The notes beneath the pieces were generated by a model. The model ran no database searches. It saw only the letters and a program-made list of their open reading frames with translations, and was not told where the DNA came from. This document shows, piece after piece, positions 16,717-25,793 of a stretch of 64,000 nucleotides of DNA (its first letter is position 1; each line of letters opens with the position of its first letter). Position numbers and translations under genes: made by a program. The stretch is taken from positions 21,344 through 85,343 of the forward strand of contig BNTT01000001.1 in assembly GCA_025996815.1 (NCBI GenBank), in the 5' to 3' direction. This DNA is from Bacteroidia bacterium (GTDB taxonomy: Bacteria > Bacteroidota > Bacteroidia > Bacteroidales > Azobacteroidaceae).

Positions 16717-19083
16717 TTATTTCTCAATGCGGAACCAATCCACCTCCACGCGCCCGCCATCGTTGTTTTTCACCGGACGGCTGCAAAACAAGCCCACTTT
16801 GGCACCAATCCATTTGCCTTCTTTGGCAGTGAACGGTTTGCCGAATGGGGTATATTTTTGTCCATCGGTGCTGTAACTGAATGTGCAATTGGCATCGGGT
16901 TGTACTTTTACTCGCAAATAAAGCGTGTTGTCGGAAAGATTGGCACTTGCATTGACTGTTTCAGAACTGCCTTTTTCGGCTTTCAAACATTCGTTTTGCG
17001 AAAGTACTAAGCCGTTTTTCGTGTTTTCCAACGACAGCAGGGCATAATCTAAACCCATAACCACCAATCCTGTACGTTCACCGGTAATTCTGTTGGACGG
17101 AACAAATGTCAGTTTAGTGGTTGCCGTAAAATCTTGCGCCGGAAATTTTTGCAAAAGCAAATTCGGCACGTCCCACAAACTCTTGTAATTTGCCGGCACC
17201 GGAACGGAATACAAACTCAATGTGCCTTTTGCGGGATTAGCGAAGTACCACCAATCTTGCGAATTAGCGTGCCATTGCCATTGCAAGCTCAAAGATTTGG
17301 ATGAAAATTCATCACTTTCTGCCGGGGTTGCTATCGGATAAGTTTTTCCGACATTCGGTTTTTTGTAGGTCAAAACCGGCTCGCCGCAACCGTCACCGTC
17401 TTTGTCTTCGCCGATAACCGGAAAGTCGTTTTTCCATTGCATCGGTTGCAAATGTACTACGCGACCGAACGCAAAGCGGTCTTGAAAATGAATAAACCAA
17501 TCTTCGCCGGTTTTCGTATCCACCCACGCGCCCTGATGCGGTCCGTTGATAGACGATTTCCCTTGTGCCATAACGACTTTTCGTTCGTAGGGACCAAAGA
17601 TGTTTTTGGCGCGCAAAGCCACTTGCCAACCGGTGGCCACGCCACCCGCAGGAGCAAAAATATAGTAATAACCGTTGCGTTTATACAATTTCGGACCTTC
17701 GATGGTTTCATCCACATCGTGACCGTCATAAACGATAATACTCTGACCGACAGCCTGTTTGCCATCGGGCGTTAAGCGAGTGACTGCCAACAGGCTTTTG
17801 ATTCCGGCGCGACTTCCGGCAAAAGCGTGAACTAAATAAGCCTGTCCGTCTTCGTCCCAAAAAGGGCAGGCATCAATCAGACCTTTTCCGGCTTTCACCA
17901 ACGTCAACGGTTCCCACACACCTGCCGGATTTTTGGTTTTTGTCATAAAAATCCCCTGGTCGGGGTCGCCGTAATAAATATAAACTTCGTTGTTGTGATA
18001 GCGGATAGATGGTGCCCAAACGCCATTGCCGTGCTGAGAACGGGCAAAAATCGTATCGGGCGTGAGCGCGGGAATAGCTGCCCCGAGTAACGTCCAATTG
18101 ACCAAATCCTTGGAATGCAAAATCGGCAATCCGGGTATGCAATTGAAACTGGAGGCGGTCATATAGTAGTCATCCCCCACCCGGCACACATCGGGGTCGG
18201 AATAATCCGCATTGAGAATCGGATTTTTATACTTTCCGTTGCCCAAATCCGATACCCACACTTTGGAAACGTATAAATTATTTTCTTTTAATAAAGAAGT
18301 CAGTCCTTCTACTTTTTGTTTTTGAATACCGGCAACAAAAAGCGATGCTGCGTGACGTGCTCCTGCCTCTACATAATGCGTATTGTCCGTCAAGCCATTA
18401 GGAAAATTGCGATTGGCTTTTTTCGGAATGTGCATAAAAAACTTTTTGGAAGCCTCATCGCCCACTTCATTTATCCACGCACGTGTCAATTCGGTCATAT
18501 CCACCAACGTCACCTTTTTTTCTTTAGCTACTTCACACACGATGCTCGGATAAACGCCGTGAACATCGTCCACAATTTTGCCATTGTTTCCGAATTTACG
18601 ACGCACTACCGGCGTTGCCAAAATAGGATTTCCGCCTTTGGCTTTTACTTCATCGACAAAACGAATCAAGTTTTTGCGATAGTCCTCCGGCGAGGTATAA
18701 CGCTCTGTTTTCTCAACCGATTGGTCGTTGTGTCCAAATTGGATAACCACATAATCGCCTTTTTGCACCTTGGAAATGAGTTTATCCCACAAGCCTTCGG
18801 CAATAAACGAGCGCGTGCTCCGTCCGTTTCTGGCGTAATTTTCTATCACTATTTGGTCGGTAAAAAATTCGGGCAACAGCATTCCCCAACCTCTTTCCGG
18901 AAAAAATTCCGGACTGATTTCGCCGGTTACGGAGTCGGTCACGTTGCGATAGACATCTTTGTTTGCCATCGTGGAATCGCCTGCCATAAATAGATGAACG
19001 AGGCGTTTTTCGCCCGATGCGAACGATGCGAGAGCAAAAGCAAGCAACAGCAATGCTATTATGGGATTATTCACTTTTCTCAT
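16717..19083 (-). CDS. CE12 acetylesterase fused to GH43 glycosidase
   Basis: This 788-residue exported enzyme has a signal peptide (about 1-23) and two catalytic modules. Residues about 28-265 are an SGNH esterase of the rhamnogalacturonan acetylesterase type (CE12): FMAGDSTMA with the nucleophile Ser, FGHNDQ, and DNTHYVEAGA with the Asp/His pair. Residues about 285-580 are a GH43 five-bladed propeller: ADYSDPDVCRVGDDYYM (base Asp), IDACPFWDEDGQAYL (Asp) and ETIEGPKLYKRNGYYYI (acid Glu). A C-terminal beta-sandwich typical of beta-xylosidase-like GH43 proteins follows. It likely removes acetyl groups and an arabinose, xylose or galactose side chain from the same pectin substrate. It is the last gene of the pectin operon and overlaps the GH28 gene by ATGA. 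Confidence 0.88.
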   Translation of the reverse strand: MRKVNNPIIALLLLAFALASFASGEKRLVHLFMAGDSTMANKDVYRNVTDSVTGEISPEFFPERGWGMLLPEFFTDQIVIENYARNGRSTRSFIAEGLWDKLISKVQKGDYVVIQFGHNDQSVEKTERYTSPEDYRKNLIRFVDEVKAKGGNPILATPVVRRKFGNNGKIVDDVHGVYPSIVCEVAKEKKVTLVDMTELTRAWINEVGDEASKKFFMHIPKKANRNFPNGLTDNTHYVEAGARHAASLFVAGIQKQKVEGLTSLLKENNLYVSKVWVSDLGNGKYKNPILNADYSDPDVCRVGDDYYMTASSFNCIPGLPILHSKDLVNWTLLGAAIPALTPDTIFARSQHGNGVWAPSIRYHNNEVYIYYGDPDQGIFMTKTKNPAGVWEPLTLVKAGKGLIDACPFWDEDGQAYLVHAFAGSRAGIKSLLAVTRLTPDGKQAVGQSIIVYDGHDVDETIEGPKLYKRNGYYYIFAPAGGVATGWQVALRAKNIFGPYERKVVMAQGKSSINGPHQGAWVDTKTGEDWFIHFQDRFAFGRVVHLQPMQWKNDFPVIGEDKDGDGCGEPVLTYKKPNVGKTYPIATPAESDEFSSKSLSLQWQWHANSQDWWYFANPAKGTLSLYSVPVPANYKSLWDVPNLLLQKFPAQDFTATTKLTFVPSNRITGERTGLVVMGLDYALLSLENTKNGLVLSQNECLKAEKGSSETVNASANLSDNTLYLRVKVQPDANCTFSYSTDGQKYTPFGKPFTAKEGKWIGAKVGLFCSRPVKNNDGGRVEVDWFRIEK

Positions 19084-20630
19084 TTTTCGACTTTCGCTGT
19101 TTTAACATTATTCAAAAAATTACTCCCCCAAACGATTTTGCTGTTCGTCGTTTTCAAGAAAACATCGGTTGGAACGAGTTGAAACGAGTTGTTAACCAGC
19201 ACATTATCGACCTTTTCCAATTCTATGACCGCTTGACTGGGCAGCGGTGCTTTGGTGCGCACATTGTCTAAAACGATGTCTTGACAATTTTTCATCGCGA
19301 GGCTCGCGCCTTGTGTTACGGCAAAATCCACGTTGTGAAATCGGATGTTTTTGGCTGTTTCAGCCGTAAAACCGGTTTGCGCCTCCATATTGATATTGGA
19401 AAATGAGATATTTTCAATCGGCATTTCTGCGATACCGGTGATGTAGCCCACTTTTTTCACGTTATAGCCGGTCACGTTGCTGATATGCACATTGCGAAAC
19501 ACAGGAGTGCGTTCAGAAACCGGCTCTTGCTTGGAATCACGGTCGTAAAACAAATCGAAAATGAACGCATTTTTCTGAATGTCGTCCATCACGATATTGT
19601 CCACCCTGATTTCTTCCACCACGCCGCCGCGACCGCGGGAGGCTTTCAGGCGAATGCCCGCATCGGTGCCGTTGAATACGCAGTTCGATATGGTCACTTT
19701 TCGCACGCCGCCCGACATTTCGCTGCCGATGACCACGCCACCGTGCCCTGCAAGCATCACGCAATTGGTGACGGTGATGTTCTCACACGGTTTGCCGTAG
19801 CTGCGCCCATCGGCATCGCGTCCGGATTTGATGGTCACGCAATCGTCGCCCACGTTGATGAAGCAATCGGAAATGCGCACGTTGCTGCACGACGACGGAT
19901 TAATGCCGTCGGTGTTCGGACCGTCTTCCGGATTTTTAATTGTCACGCCATGCACCTGTAGATTGTTGCAACCCTCAGGATTGATTGTCCAAAACGGCGA
20001 ATTATGTATCGTAATTCCCTCTATCTTAATGTTTTGACATTCCAAAAACTGAATGAACGGCGGGCGGAAAAACCGGCGTTTCAGGGAATTTTTGTAATAA
20101 TCCGAAACCATTATATTCGGATTGGATTTTACCCACAATTGTTGCAATTCGTTAGGATTGGCAATATCGCCGTTTTTCCGGATTTCTCCGGTAATTCTAC
20201 GTTGCTCCTCCCACCATTTTTTTCCTTGACCTTCCAGCGTTCCCCGTCCGGTAATCGTAAGATTTTCAGCATGTTGCGCATTAATCAGCGGCGCAAAGGC
20301 ATTCATAAAAACACCCTCCCAGCGTACTTTCATAAGCGGCAAATAGTCGTTGAAATCATCGGAAAAGCGCAACACCGCACCCGATTCGATGTTCAGCGTG
20401 ATATTGCTTTCCAAATGGATAGGACCGGTAAGATACTCTCCGGCAGGAAAATAGAGTGTCCCCCCACCCTCTTTTGCCGCTTTCTGAACGGTTTTGTTAA
20501 TCAACTCCGTACATTTCTTTTTGCCGCTCACGTCGGCTCCCAACTCCTGCAAGTTGTAGGTTTTTGCGGATAGCGCCGACGCACAGCCCAAGCCCATCAA
20601 CACACATACACATTTTTTAAAATTCTTCAT
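19080..20630 (-). CDS. GH28 polygalacturonase-family glycoside hydrolase
   Basis: This 516-residue protein has a signal peptide (about 1-22) and a right-handed beta-helix. The GH28 motifs are complete: PNTDGINP, INVGDDCVTIKSG (catalytic Asp pair), GHGGVVIGSEM and GIRLKASRGRGG. These hydrolyse alpha-1,4-galacturonosyl or rhamnogalacturonan linkages by inversion. The N-terminal NLQELGADVSGKKKCTELINKTV segment is typical of exo-acting bacterial members, but endo or exo action is not certain. It lies 17 bases downstream of the PL1/CE8 gene and overlaps CE12/GH43 by 4 bases. Confidence 0.92.
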   Translation of the reverse strand: MKNFKKCVCVLMGLGCASALSAKTYNLQELGADVSGKKKCTELINKTVQKAAKEGGGTLYFPAGEYLTGPIHLESNITLNIESGAVLRFSDDFNDYLPLMKVRWEGVFMNAFAPLINAQHAENLTITGRGTLEGQGKKWWEEQRRITGEIRKNGDIANPNELQQLWVKSNPNIMVSDYYKNSLKRRFFRPPFIQFLECQNIKIEGITIHNSPFWTINPEGCNNLQVHGVTIKNPEDGPNTDGINPSSCSNVRISDCFINVGDDCVTIKSGRDADGRSYGKPCENITVTNCVMLAGHGGVVIGSEMSGGVRKVTISNCVFNGTDAGIRLKASRGRGGVVEEIRVDNIVMDDIQKNAFIFDLFYDRDSKQEPVSERTPVFRNVHISNVTGYNVKKVGYITGIAEMPIENISFSNINMEAQTGFTAETAKNIRFHNVDFAVTQGASLAMKNCQDIVLDNVRTKAPLPSQAVIELEKVDNVLVNNSFQLVPTDVFLKTTNSKIVWGSNFLNNVKTAKVEK

Positions 20631-20647
20631 TTTATTTCAATTTAATT

Positions 20648-22771
20648 TTATTTAATTTGCCAATTATCGCACCCTTTCATCACCTTTTCGAGCGTATAAG
20701 CAGCCGCCTCTTTGGCGGTCAATACCTTTGCCCATCTCGCGCGCTGATTTGTTGCCGCACCTTTGCCCGTATTGTTGTATTCCATATAGCGCGCTGTTTT
20801 TTCGTTTTCCTCATTGCGCCAATTGTCCCACCCTGCCGAATTGATGTTTTCCGGCAATTGGCAATTCATAAACAACGTCATAGCATACGGACGCCACGGG
20901 CGACCCAGATACATACTTGACACATTTTCAGCCAGCGAAATATTGCAGCGGTTGAAAATATAGCCAAACGCGATGGTTGCAGGCGTACTTGCCGCCGTGA
21001 TGTACGAATTTTTCTTGCAAAAAATCTCGCACTGTTCAAACCAGCAGGTGGAGGGACCGAAAATAAAATCGGTAGTCCCCTCAATGTGGCAGTTTTCAAA
21101 ATAGTGTCGGCAATTTTCGCGTCCGGTATAAACCGTGTCCTGATTACCCAGAAGCCGACAATTGCGAATAATGATGCGGTCGCCTTCGAGATGCAGGGCA
21201 ACGGCTTGTCCCAACTGCTCGGCATTGTTTTCGATGGTCAGATTTTCAATCGTAATGTCGTTGCCGCGCACCAAGAAAGTGTAAGTGCGAAACGTGCCCA
21301 TTTTATTGATATTCGCGTGGTCGTCGTAAGTAATAATCGTTTTATCGCGGCTTTCGCCGATGAGCCGCACATTACAAACGTGCGTCGGCAGTTCAATTTT
21401 TTCTTTATACACGCCGTTGCGAATAAAAATCGTGACCGTTCCCTTCGGGTCGAATGCGCGAACCGAATCTATTGCTGCCTGCACCGTGCGGAAATTGCCG
21501 CGTCCGGCGCGGTCAACGACAATGGCGTTTAATTCTGGCCATCCACCGACTTGTGTTTGTGAATCTATCAGTCCCTTATCGCCGTAAGTAAATGTGCCGC
21601 TGCGCACTTCATTCACTATTCGAGCATCGACCGCATCGCGAACCAAACTCGCACCTGCGTCTTTCAATACAGCCTCATAAGCCTGCTGAGCCGTATGTTG
21701 AGTTGTTATTTCGTATTCAAACGGCTGATTGACGCGAACACGCTGTTTCAACGAATCTTCCACGACAGGGAGTGCAGAACTCTTATTCAGATTTTTGTTG
21801 TCGGTAGTCGTGTAGTCCACGCCTTCCCAATTGTCGGCAGTTACTGCGGCGTTGCCTTCCATGATGTTGCCGGTGATGTAAAATTGTCCAAAATCGTGAA
21901 ACCCATATCTATCTTCGCTCTGCCAGGCTTCTAAGATACGATTTTTGACCTTTTCTCGTGTGGCAGGACCGGGTTTGTAATAATTATTGACCAAGTTATA
22001 ATGCCCGTTTTCGCCGGCATAACTGCTGTTGTGTCCCCAATTGTAAATCACATTGTTACGAAAATCGACTATCTCCAACTCTTTGGTCGCTTCGTGGTAG
22101 CGTGCACCACAAAAACGCGGGTTACGACTGCTGTGATGCGCCAGCAAATTGTGATGAAACGAGGCTTTCATCCCGCCCCAAATACCTCCATAACCGTGTG
22201 CGCCTTTGGTATGCACACTGTTGTTCAGGCTCTCGGAGAGGATACACCACTGCAACGTAAAATTCGTATTATCATAAAACGAACCGCACTCATCGGTGCT
22301 CCAACTCATGGAACAATGGTCGATGATGATGTCTTTTTGACGGCTACCTTTCAACGCATCGTCCTCTGCATGTCCCGCATCGCCCATCCGAAAGCGCATA
22401 TACCGAATAATCACATTATTGGCACTGATGATGACAGGGAAATTAGCAATACAGATTCCCCCGTTGGGAGCCGATTGTCCATCCATCGTGATGCTGTCGT
22501 TATTAATCGTCAAGTCGGAAGCCAAAAATATTGTCCCGGATACACGAAAAACAATTATTCGGGGACCTTTTGCTTTAATCGCTTTGCGCAAACTGCCTTC
22601 GCCGTCATCGTTGAGGTTATCAACATACAACACTTTCCCGCCGCGACCGCCGGAAGTGTATTGTCCGAAACCTTCAGCACCGGGGAAAGCTAACGGCTGC
22701 GTTTTCGTTTGTCCTTGTGCAACAGTCAAAAAAGAAAGCAAAACTGTAAATAGAAACCCTATTGTTCTCAT
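20648..22771 (-). CDS. Pectate lyase (PL1) fused to pectin methylesterase (CE8)
   Basis: This 707-residue exported enzyme has a signal peptide (about 1-20) followed by two parallel beta-helix modules. Residues about 25-400 are a PL1 lyase: FPGAEGFGQYTSGGRGG, IRYMRFRMGDAGHAEDDAL, IIDHCSMSWSTDE and HHNLLAHHSSRNPRF, which carries the catalytic Arg. Residues about 415-707 are a CE8 methylesterase: FRTVQAAIDSV, GQAVALHLEGDR, LLGNQDTVYT and GTTDFIFGPS with both catalytic Asp, then YLGRPWRPYAM. The chain can remove methyl esters and cleave the exposed polygalacturonate. The unsaturated ends produced are substrates for the GH105 enzyme. It sits inside the pectin operon, 7 bases after GH2. Confidence 0.92.
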   Translation of the reverse strand: MRTIGFLFTVLLSFLTVAQGQTKTQPLAFPGAEGFGQYTSGGRGGKVLYVDNLNDDGEGSLRKAIKAKGPRIIVFRVSGTIFLASDLTINNDSITMDGQSAPNGGICIANFPVIISANNVIIRYMRFRMGDAGHAEDDALKGSRQKDIIIDHCSMSWSTDECGSFYDNTNFTLQWCILSESLNNSVHTKGAHGYGGIWGGMKASFHHNLLAHHSSRNPRFCGARYHEATKELEIVDFRNNVIYNWGHNSSYAGENGHYNLVNNYYKPGPATREKVKNRILEAWQSEDRYGFHDFGQFYITGNIMEGNAAVTADNWEGVDYTTTDNKNLNKSSALPVVEDSLKQRVRVNQPFEYEITTQHTAQQAYEAVLKDAGASLVRDAVDARIVNEVRSGTFTYGDKGLIDSQTQVGGWPELNAIVVDRAGRGNFRTVQAAIDSVRAFDPKGTVTIFIRNGVYKEKIELPTHVCNVRLIGESRDKTIITYDDHANINKMGTFRTYTFLVRGNDITIENLTIENNAEQLGQAVALHLEGDRIIIRNCRLLGNQDTVYTGRENCRHYFENCHIEGTTDFIFGPSTCWFEQCEIFCKKNSYITAASTPATIAFGYIFNRCNISLAENVSSMYLGRPWRPYAMTLFMNCQLPENINSAGWDNWRNEENEKTARYMEYNNTGKGAATNQRARWAKVLTAKEAAAYTLEKVMKGCDNWQIK

Positions 22772-22778
22772 ATTTTTA

Positions 22779-25700
22779 TTATTTCTTTAATAAATTAAAC
22801 AATAATTGTAGCCCCACCACATTTGCCGGATTGTCGGAAGTGGGGTTGAACGTTCCCATTGCTTCATTCATACCGTCTATATCCACGGTTTCATTCGTTT
22901 TCTTTGCCGTTTTCAGGCAAGCGGGAATATCCAAAGTCGTCAGAATGATTTTGCCTCGCCCTACGGGAATGATACTCAATGCCGAATAGACTTCTTTCCT
23001 GTGGTCGGATACGCAACCGACGAGTGTTTCGCCGCTACCTACGCGCAATCCTATGCGGCGGCGGTTGTATGCGGAAAAACATTGGTATTCCCAATTGAAA
23101 GCGCAATCGGCGGGAAGTCCATCAAAAATGGCGTGCTTGCGGTTGAAGAAATTGCCACCGTACCACGAGCGTCCCAGTTCTTTATAGCCTCTATAATCAA
23201 GCACTTCTTTATCGGCAAGAAATTCTGCCCACCGTACCGGATTATCTACGATAACCAACGAGCCGCCTTTTTGCACCCATTCGATAATATCGCTCATCCC
23301 ACTACCCCACTGTTGCGGCTCAAAAGCACCAACCAACAAGAGATTTCCCTGCGGATTGCCGTGTTTATATTCCTTTATATTTAATCCGGAACGACGCATA
23401 AACTTGGTCAATACACCTGTGGTATCTGCTACGAGCATTTTTTCGGGCATACCGCTTTTGTCTAATTTTACGGCAAAAAGTCGGTCATCGCCTTTCGCCA
23501 CCGGTTGCTTGCCTGAAAAAAGAGTAGCCTCAACGGTCGCATAACCGACACTTGTAGCAGGCAATTTCCATTCGGTCAATAGATTTTCGCCATAAACCGC
23601 TCCACCGCTTACTTTCACTTTTTTCGATACGGTGGACAACACATTCCCTTTTTCATCCTTTGCCGCAAGTGTCAAGAGATAGTTGCCTTGTAGATTTTTT
23701 TCATTGACAATATACACATCTACGGTTGTAGTATCGCCTACCGCCAGTACTTTCCGGTTCATTTTCACGCTGAGGAAAAGAGGCTGATTGTAGCGGGCAA
23801 TCAAATCGGGGTCGCCTTTGTGATTCCGATAATTATCCACTATGCCCGAATGATTTTCCAATTTCATCGATTCCCAACCATTGACTGCATAACCGTCTAT
23901 CGTGTTGTTGATGCGGATATTTTCAATGATTCTTCCCTGATAATAATAGGCTACATTGCCCATTGCCACAGTCAGGGCATCGACAGACGGAAAGGCTTTG
24001 TCAAACCCCTGTTCTTTTAAAAACCGGTTATAGGCATCGTACCAACCCAAATAGTCGGCGGCTTCCCAACCGTTCCTTTTATTTCCTTGCAAAATCGCTT
24101 CGCGAATTTTTTCCAAGCGGGGCGGCGTGCCTATCGCGCCTTCTTCTCCCCAATAGATAATTTCCGATTTATTCGCGGTATAGCGCAAATAATCCGTTGG
24201 ATTGTGATAGAGAGCATCGTGATAAACACCCGGACCGCCTGCGTGGTGGCGGTCGTACCAGCCAATGTCGTAAAAAGTGGTGTCGTAAGGTGCCAAATGC
24301 AATTTGAAGCGCGTGCTGTGTTGCCCTTCCGGATTTTCGCCATTGCTGGAATTGTAATTAATCTGGCGGGTGGGGTCTAATTCGTGCGCCATACGCATTT
24401 CGCGGTAATCGGCCGCTTGCGGCGGTGCGCTGCGTTCGTTGTGCAGATTGTAAATGACCAAACTCGGATGATTGCGGTCGCGAACTATCATCCGCGCTAA
24501 TTTCTCGTCACGATAGGCTAAATAAAAATTGGTTTGCAGGCTATTATCATCAAATTTGTTGGCAGAATATTGATTGCCTCCGGGTTCTTCCCAAATCAGC
24601 AAACCCAACTCATCGGCATAATCCAGCACATTTGTTTGCCCGATGGCGCGATGAAAACTCAACATATTCAGTCCGAGGCGTTTAGCGGCTAACACTTGCT
24701 TGCGAGCATATTCGTCCGTGGGCGTAATCCCGTTATCCGACCAATAGCCCCACGAGATGGCACTGCGCAACACGATGCGTTTGCCGTTCAGATAAAACTG
24801 CCGGTCGCCGTTTACCGTTCGCACTTCAAACCAGCGAAAGCCGAAACGTTCGCTCACGTTATCGTCTGCCAATGCGACGCGGAGTGTATAAAGATTGGGG
24901 GCATCCACGCTCCAGAGATGCGCCTCGGGGACGGTGATAGCATACGACAATTTCGTTTTCCCTTCGGGAATGGCTTTGATGACCGATTCTTTCGTATAGA
25001 CTTTTCGTCCGGTGCTGTATTCGGAAATTTCCAAGAGTAGTTTTTTATCTTTGGCAATACTTCCTGTGAGATTACTTGCGGTCAGTTCAACGTCTATCTT
25101 TTTGGGATTGGGACCGTTTTTGATGAACACATTATCTATATGCAATTTTTCGGTTGCCTGCAAAACAGCGTTTCCGGTAATTCCGCCGAATCCGTGCGTG
25201 GGGTTGGTATCATATTCCCCCCAAGTATATACCTGTGAGTCTTTCCAATTGAAATTGCCATTGGGGTCGGTGATGCGGAAGGCTATTTCGTTTTCGCTGC
25301 CAACCACTAAATAGTTGGTAAGGTCAATATCAAAATTGGTGGAATTGACCAAATCATATCCTACTAATTTTCTATTGACAAATATCTCCGCACGGAAACG
25401 GACACTGCCCACCTTGAGCGTGAACAGCTTCCCTTCCCATTCGCGGGGAATAGTTACTTTAGTGGTAAACCACGAAACGCCGATATAATTACCGGTTACA
25501 CCAAAAGTTTGTCCGTTCCATCCCCAAAGATATTCTTCCACAGTGGCGGGAATAGACACACCGGATGTATCGGGATGAGTAAAAACAGCATCCCAGCCTT
25601 GTGTCGGAGGATTAACAGGCAACGCAGTAATATCCACCGGAGGAAGATATAAGACATCGCTTTCCCACTTGGCAGCAGGGTCGAGGGTTATATTCCACGA

Positions 25701-25793
25701 CGATTGCGACAAATCAACAATCATAGATTGTTCCTGTGCAGCAAGATTGCCGCACAGGAACACTATTGACCATATTAACAGTTTTTTTTTCAT
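22779..25793 (-). CDS. GH2 family glycoside hydrolase
   Basis: This 1004-residue protein has a signal peptide (about 1-20). Sugar-binding and immunoglobulin-like domains (SVRFRAEIFVNRKLVGYD, FGFRWFEVRTVNGDRQFYLNGKRI) precede the TIM barrel, where YNLHNERSAPP carries the acid/base Glu and YWGEEGAIGTPP the nucleophile Glu. The last 200 residues resemble a glutamine-amidotransferase-like or beta-galactosidase trimerisation domain (GGSLVIVDNP, PVGRGKIILTTLD) without an obvious catalytic Cys. Beta-galactosidase, beta-glucuronidase or alpha-arabinopyranosidase activity are all possible. I chose the ATG at 25793, which forms an ATGA overlap with the preceding lipoprotein gene, over an in-frame start at 25802. 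Confidence 0.88.
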   Translation of the reverse strand: MKKKLLIWSIVFLCGNLAAQEQSMIVDLSQSSWNITLDPAAKWESDVLYLPPVDITALPVNPPTQGWDAVFTHPDTSGVSIPATVEEYLWGWNGQTFGVTGNYIGVSWFTTKVTIPREWEGKLFTLKVGSVRFRAEIFVNRKLVGYDLVNSTNFDIDLTNYLVVGSENEIAFRITDPNGNFNWKDSQVYTWGEYDTNPTHGFGGITGNAVLQATEKLHIDNVFIKNGPNPKKIDVELTASNLTGSIAKDKKLLLEISEYSTGRKVYTKESVIKAIPEGKTKLSYAITVPEAHLWSVDAPNLYTLRVALADDNVSERFGFRWFEVRTVNGDRQFYLNGKRIVLRSAISWGYWSDNGITPTDEYARKQVLAAKRLGLNMLSFHRAIGQTNVLDYADELGLLIWEEPGGNQYSANKFDDNSLQTNFYLAYRDEKLARMIVRDRNHPSLVIYNLHNERSAPPQAADYREMRMAHELDPTRQINYNSSNGENPEGQHSTRFKLHLAPYDTTFYDIGWYDRHHAGGPGVYHDALYHNPTDYLRYTANKSEIIYWGEEGAIGTPPRLEKIREAILQGNKRNGWEAADYLGWYDAYNRFLKEQGFDKAFPSVDALTVAMGNVAYYYQGRIIENIRINNTIDGYAVNGWESMKLENHSGIVDNYRNHKGDPDLIARYNQPLFLSVKMNRKVLAVGDTTTVDVYIVNEKNLQGNYLLTLAAKDEKGNVLSTVSKKVKVSGGAVYGENLLTEWKLPATSVGYATVEATLFSGKQPVAKGDDRLFAVKLDKSGMPEKMLVADTTGVLTKFMRRSGLNIKEYKHGNPQGNLLLVGAFEPQQWGSGMSDIIEWVQKGGSLVIVDNPVRWAEFLADKEVLDYRGYKELGRSWYGGNFFNRKHAIFDGLPADCAFNWEYQCFSAYNRRRIGLRVGSGETLVGCVSDHRKEVYSALSIIPVGRGKIILTTLDIPACLKTAKKTNETVDIDGMNEAMGTFNPTSDNPANVVGLQLLFNLLKK

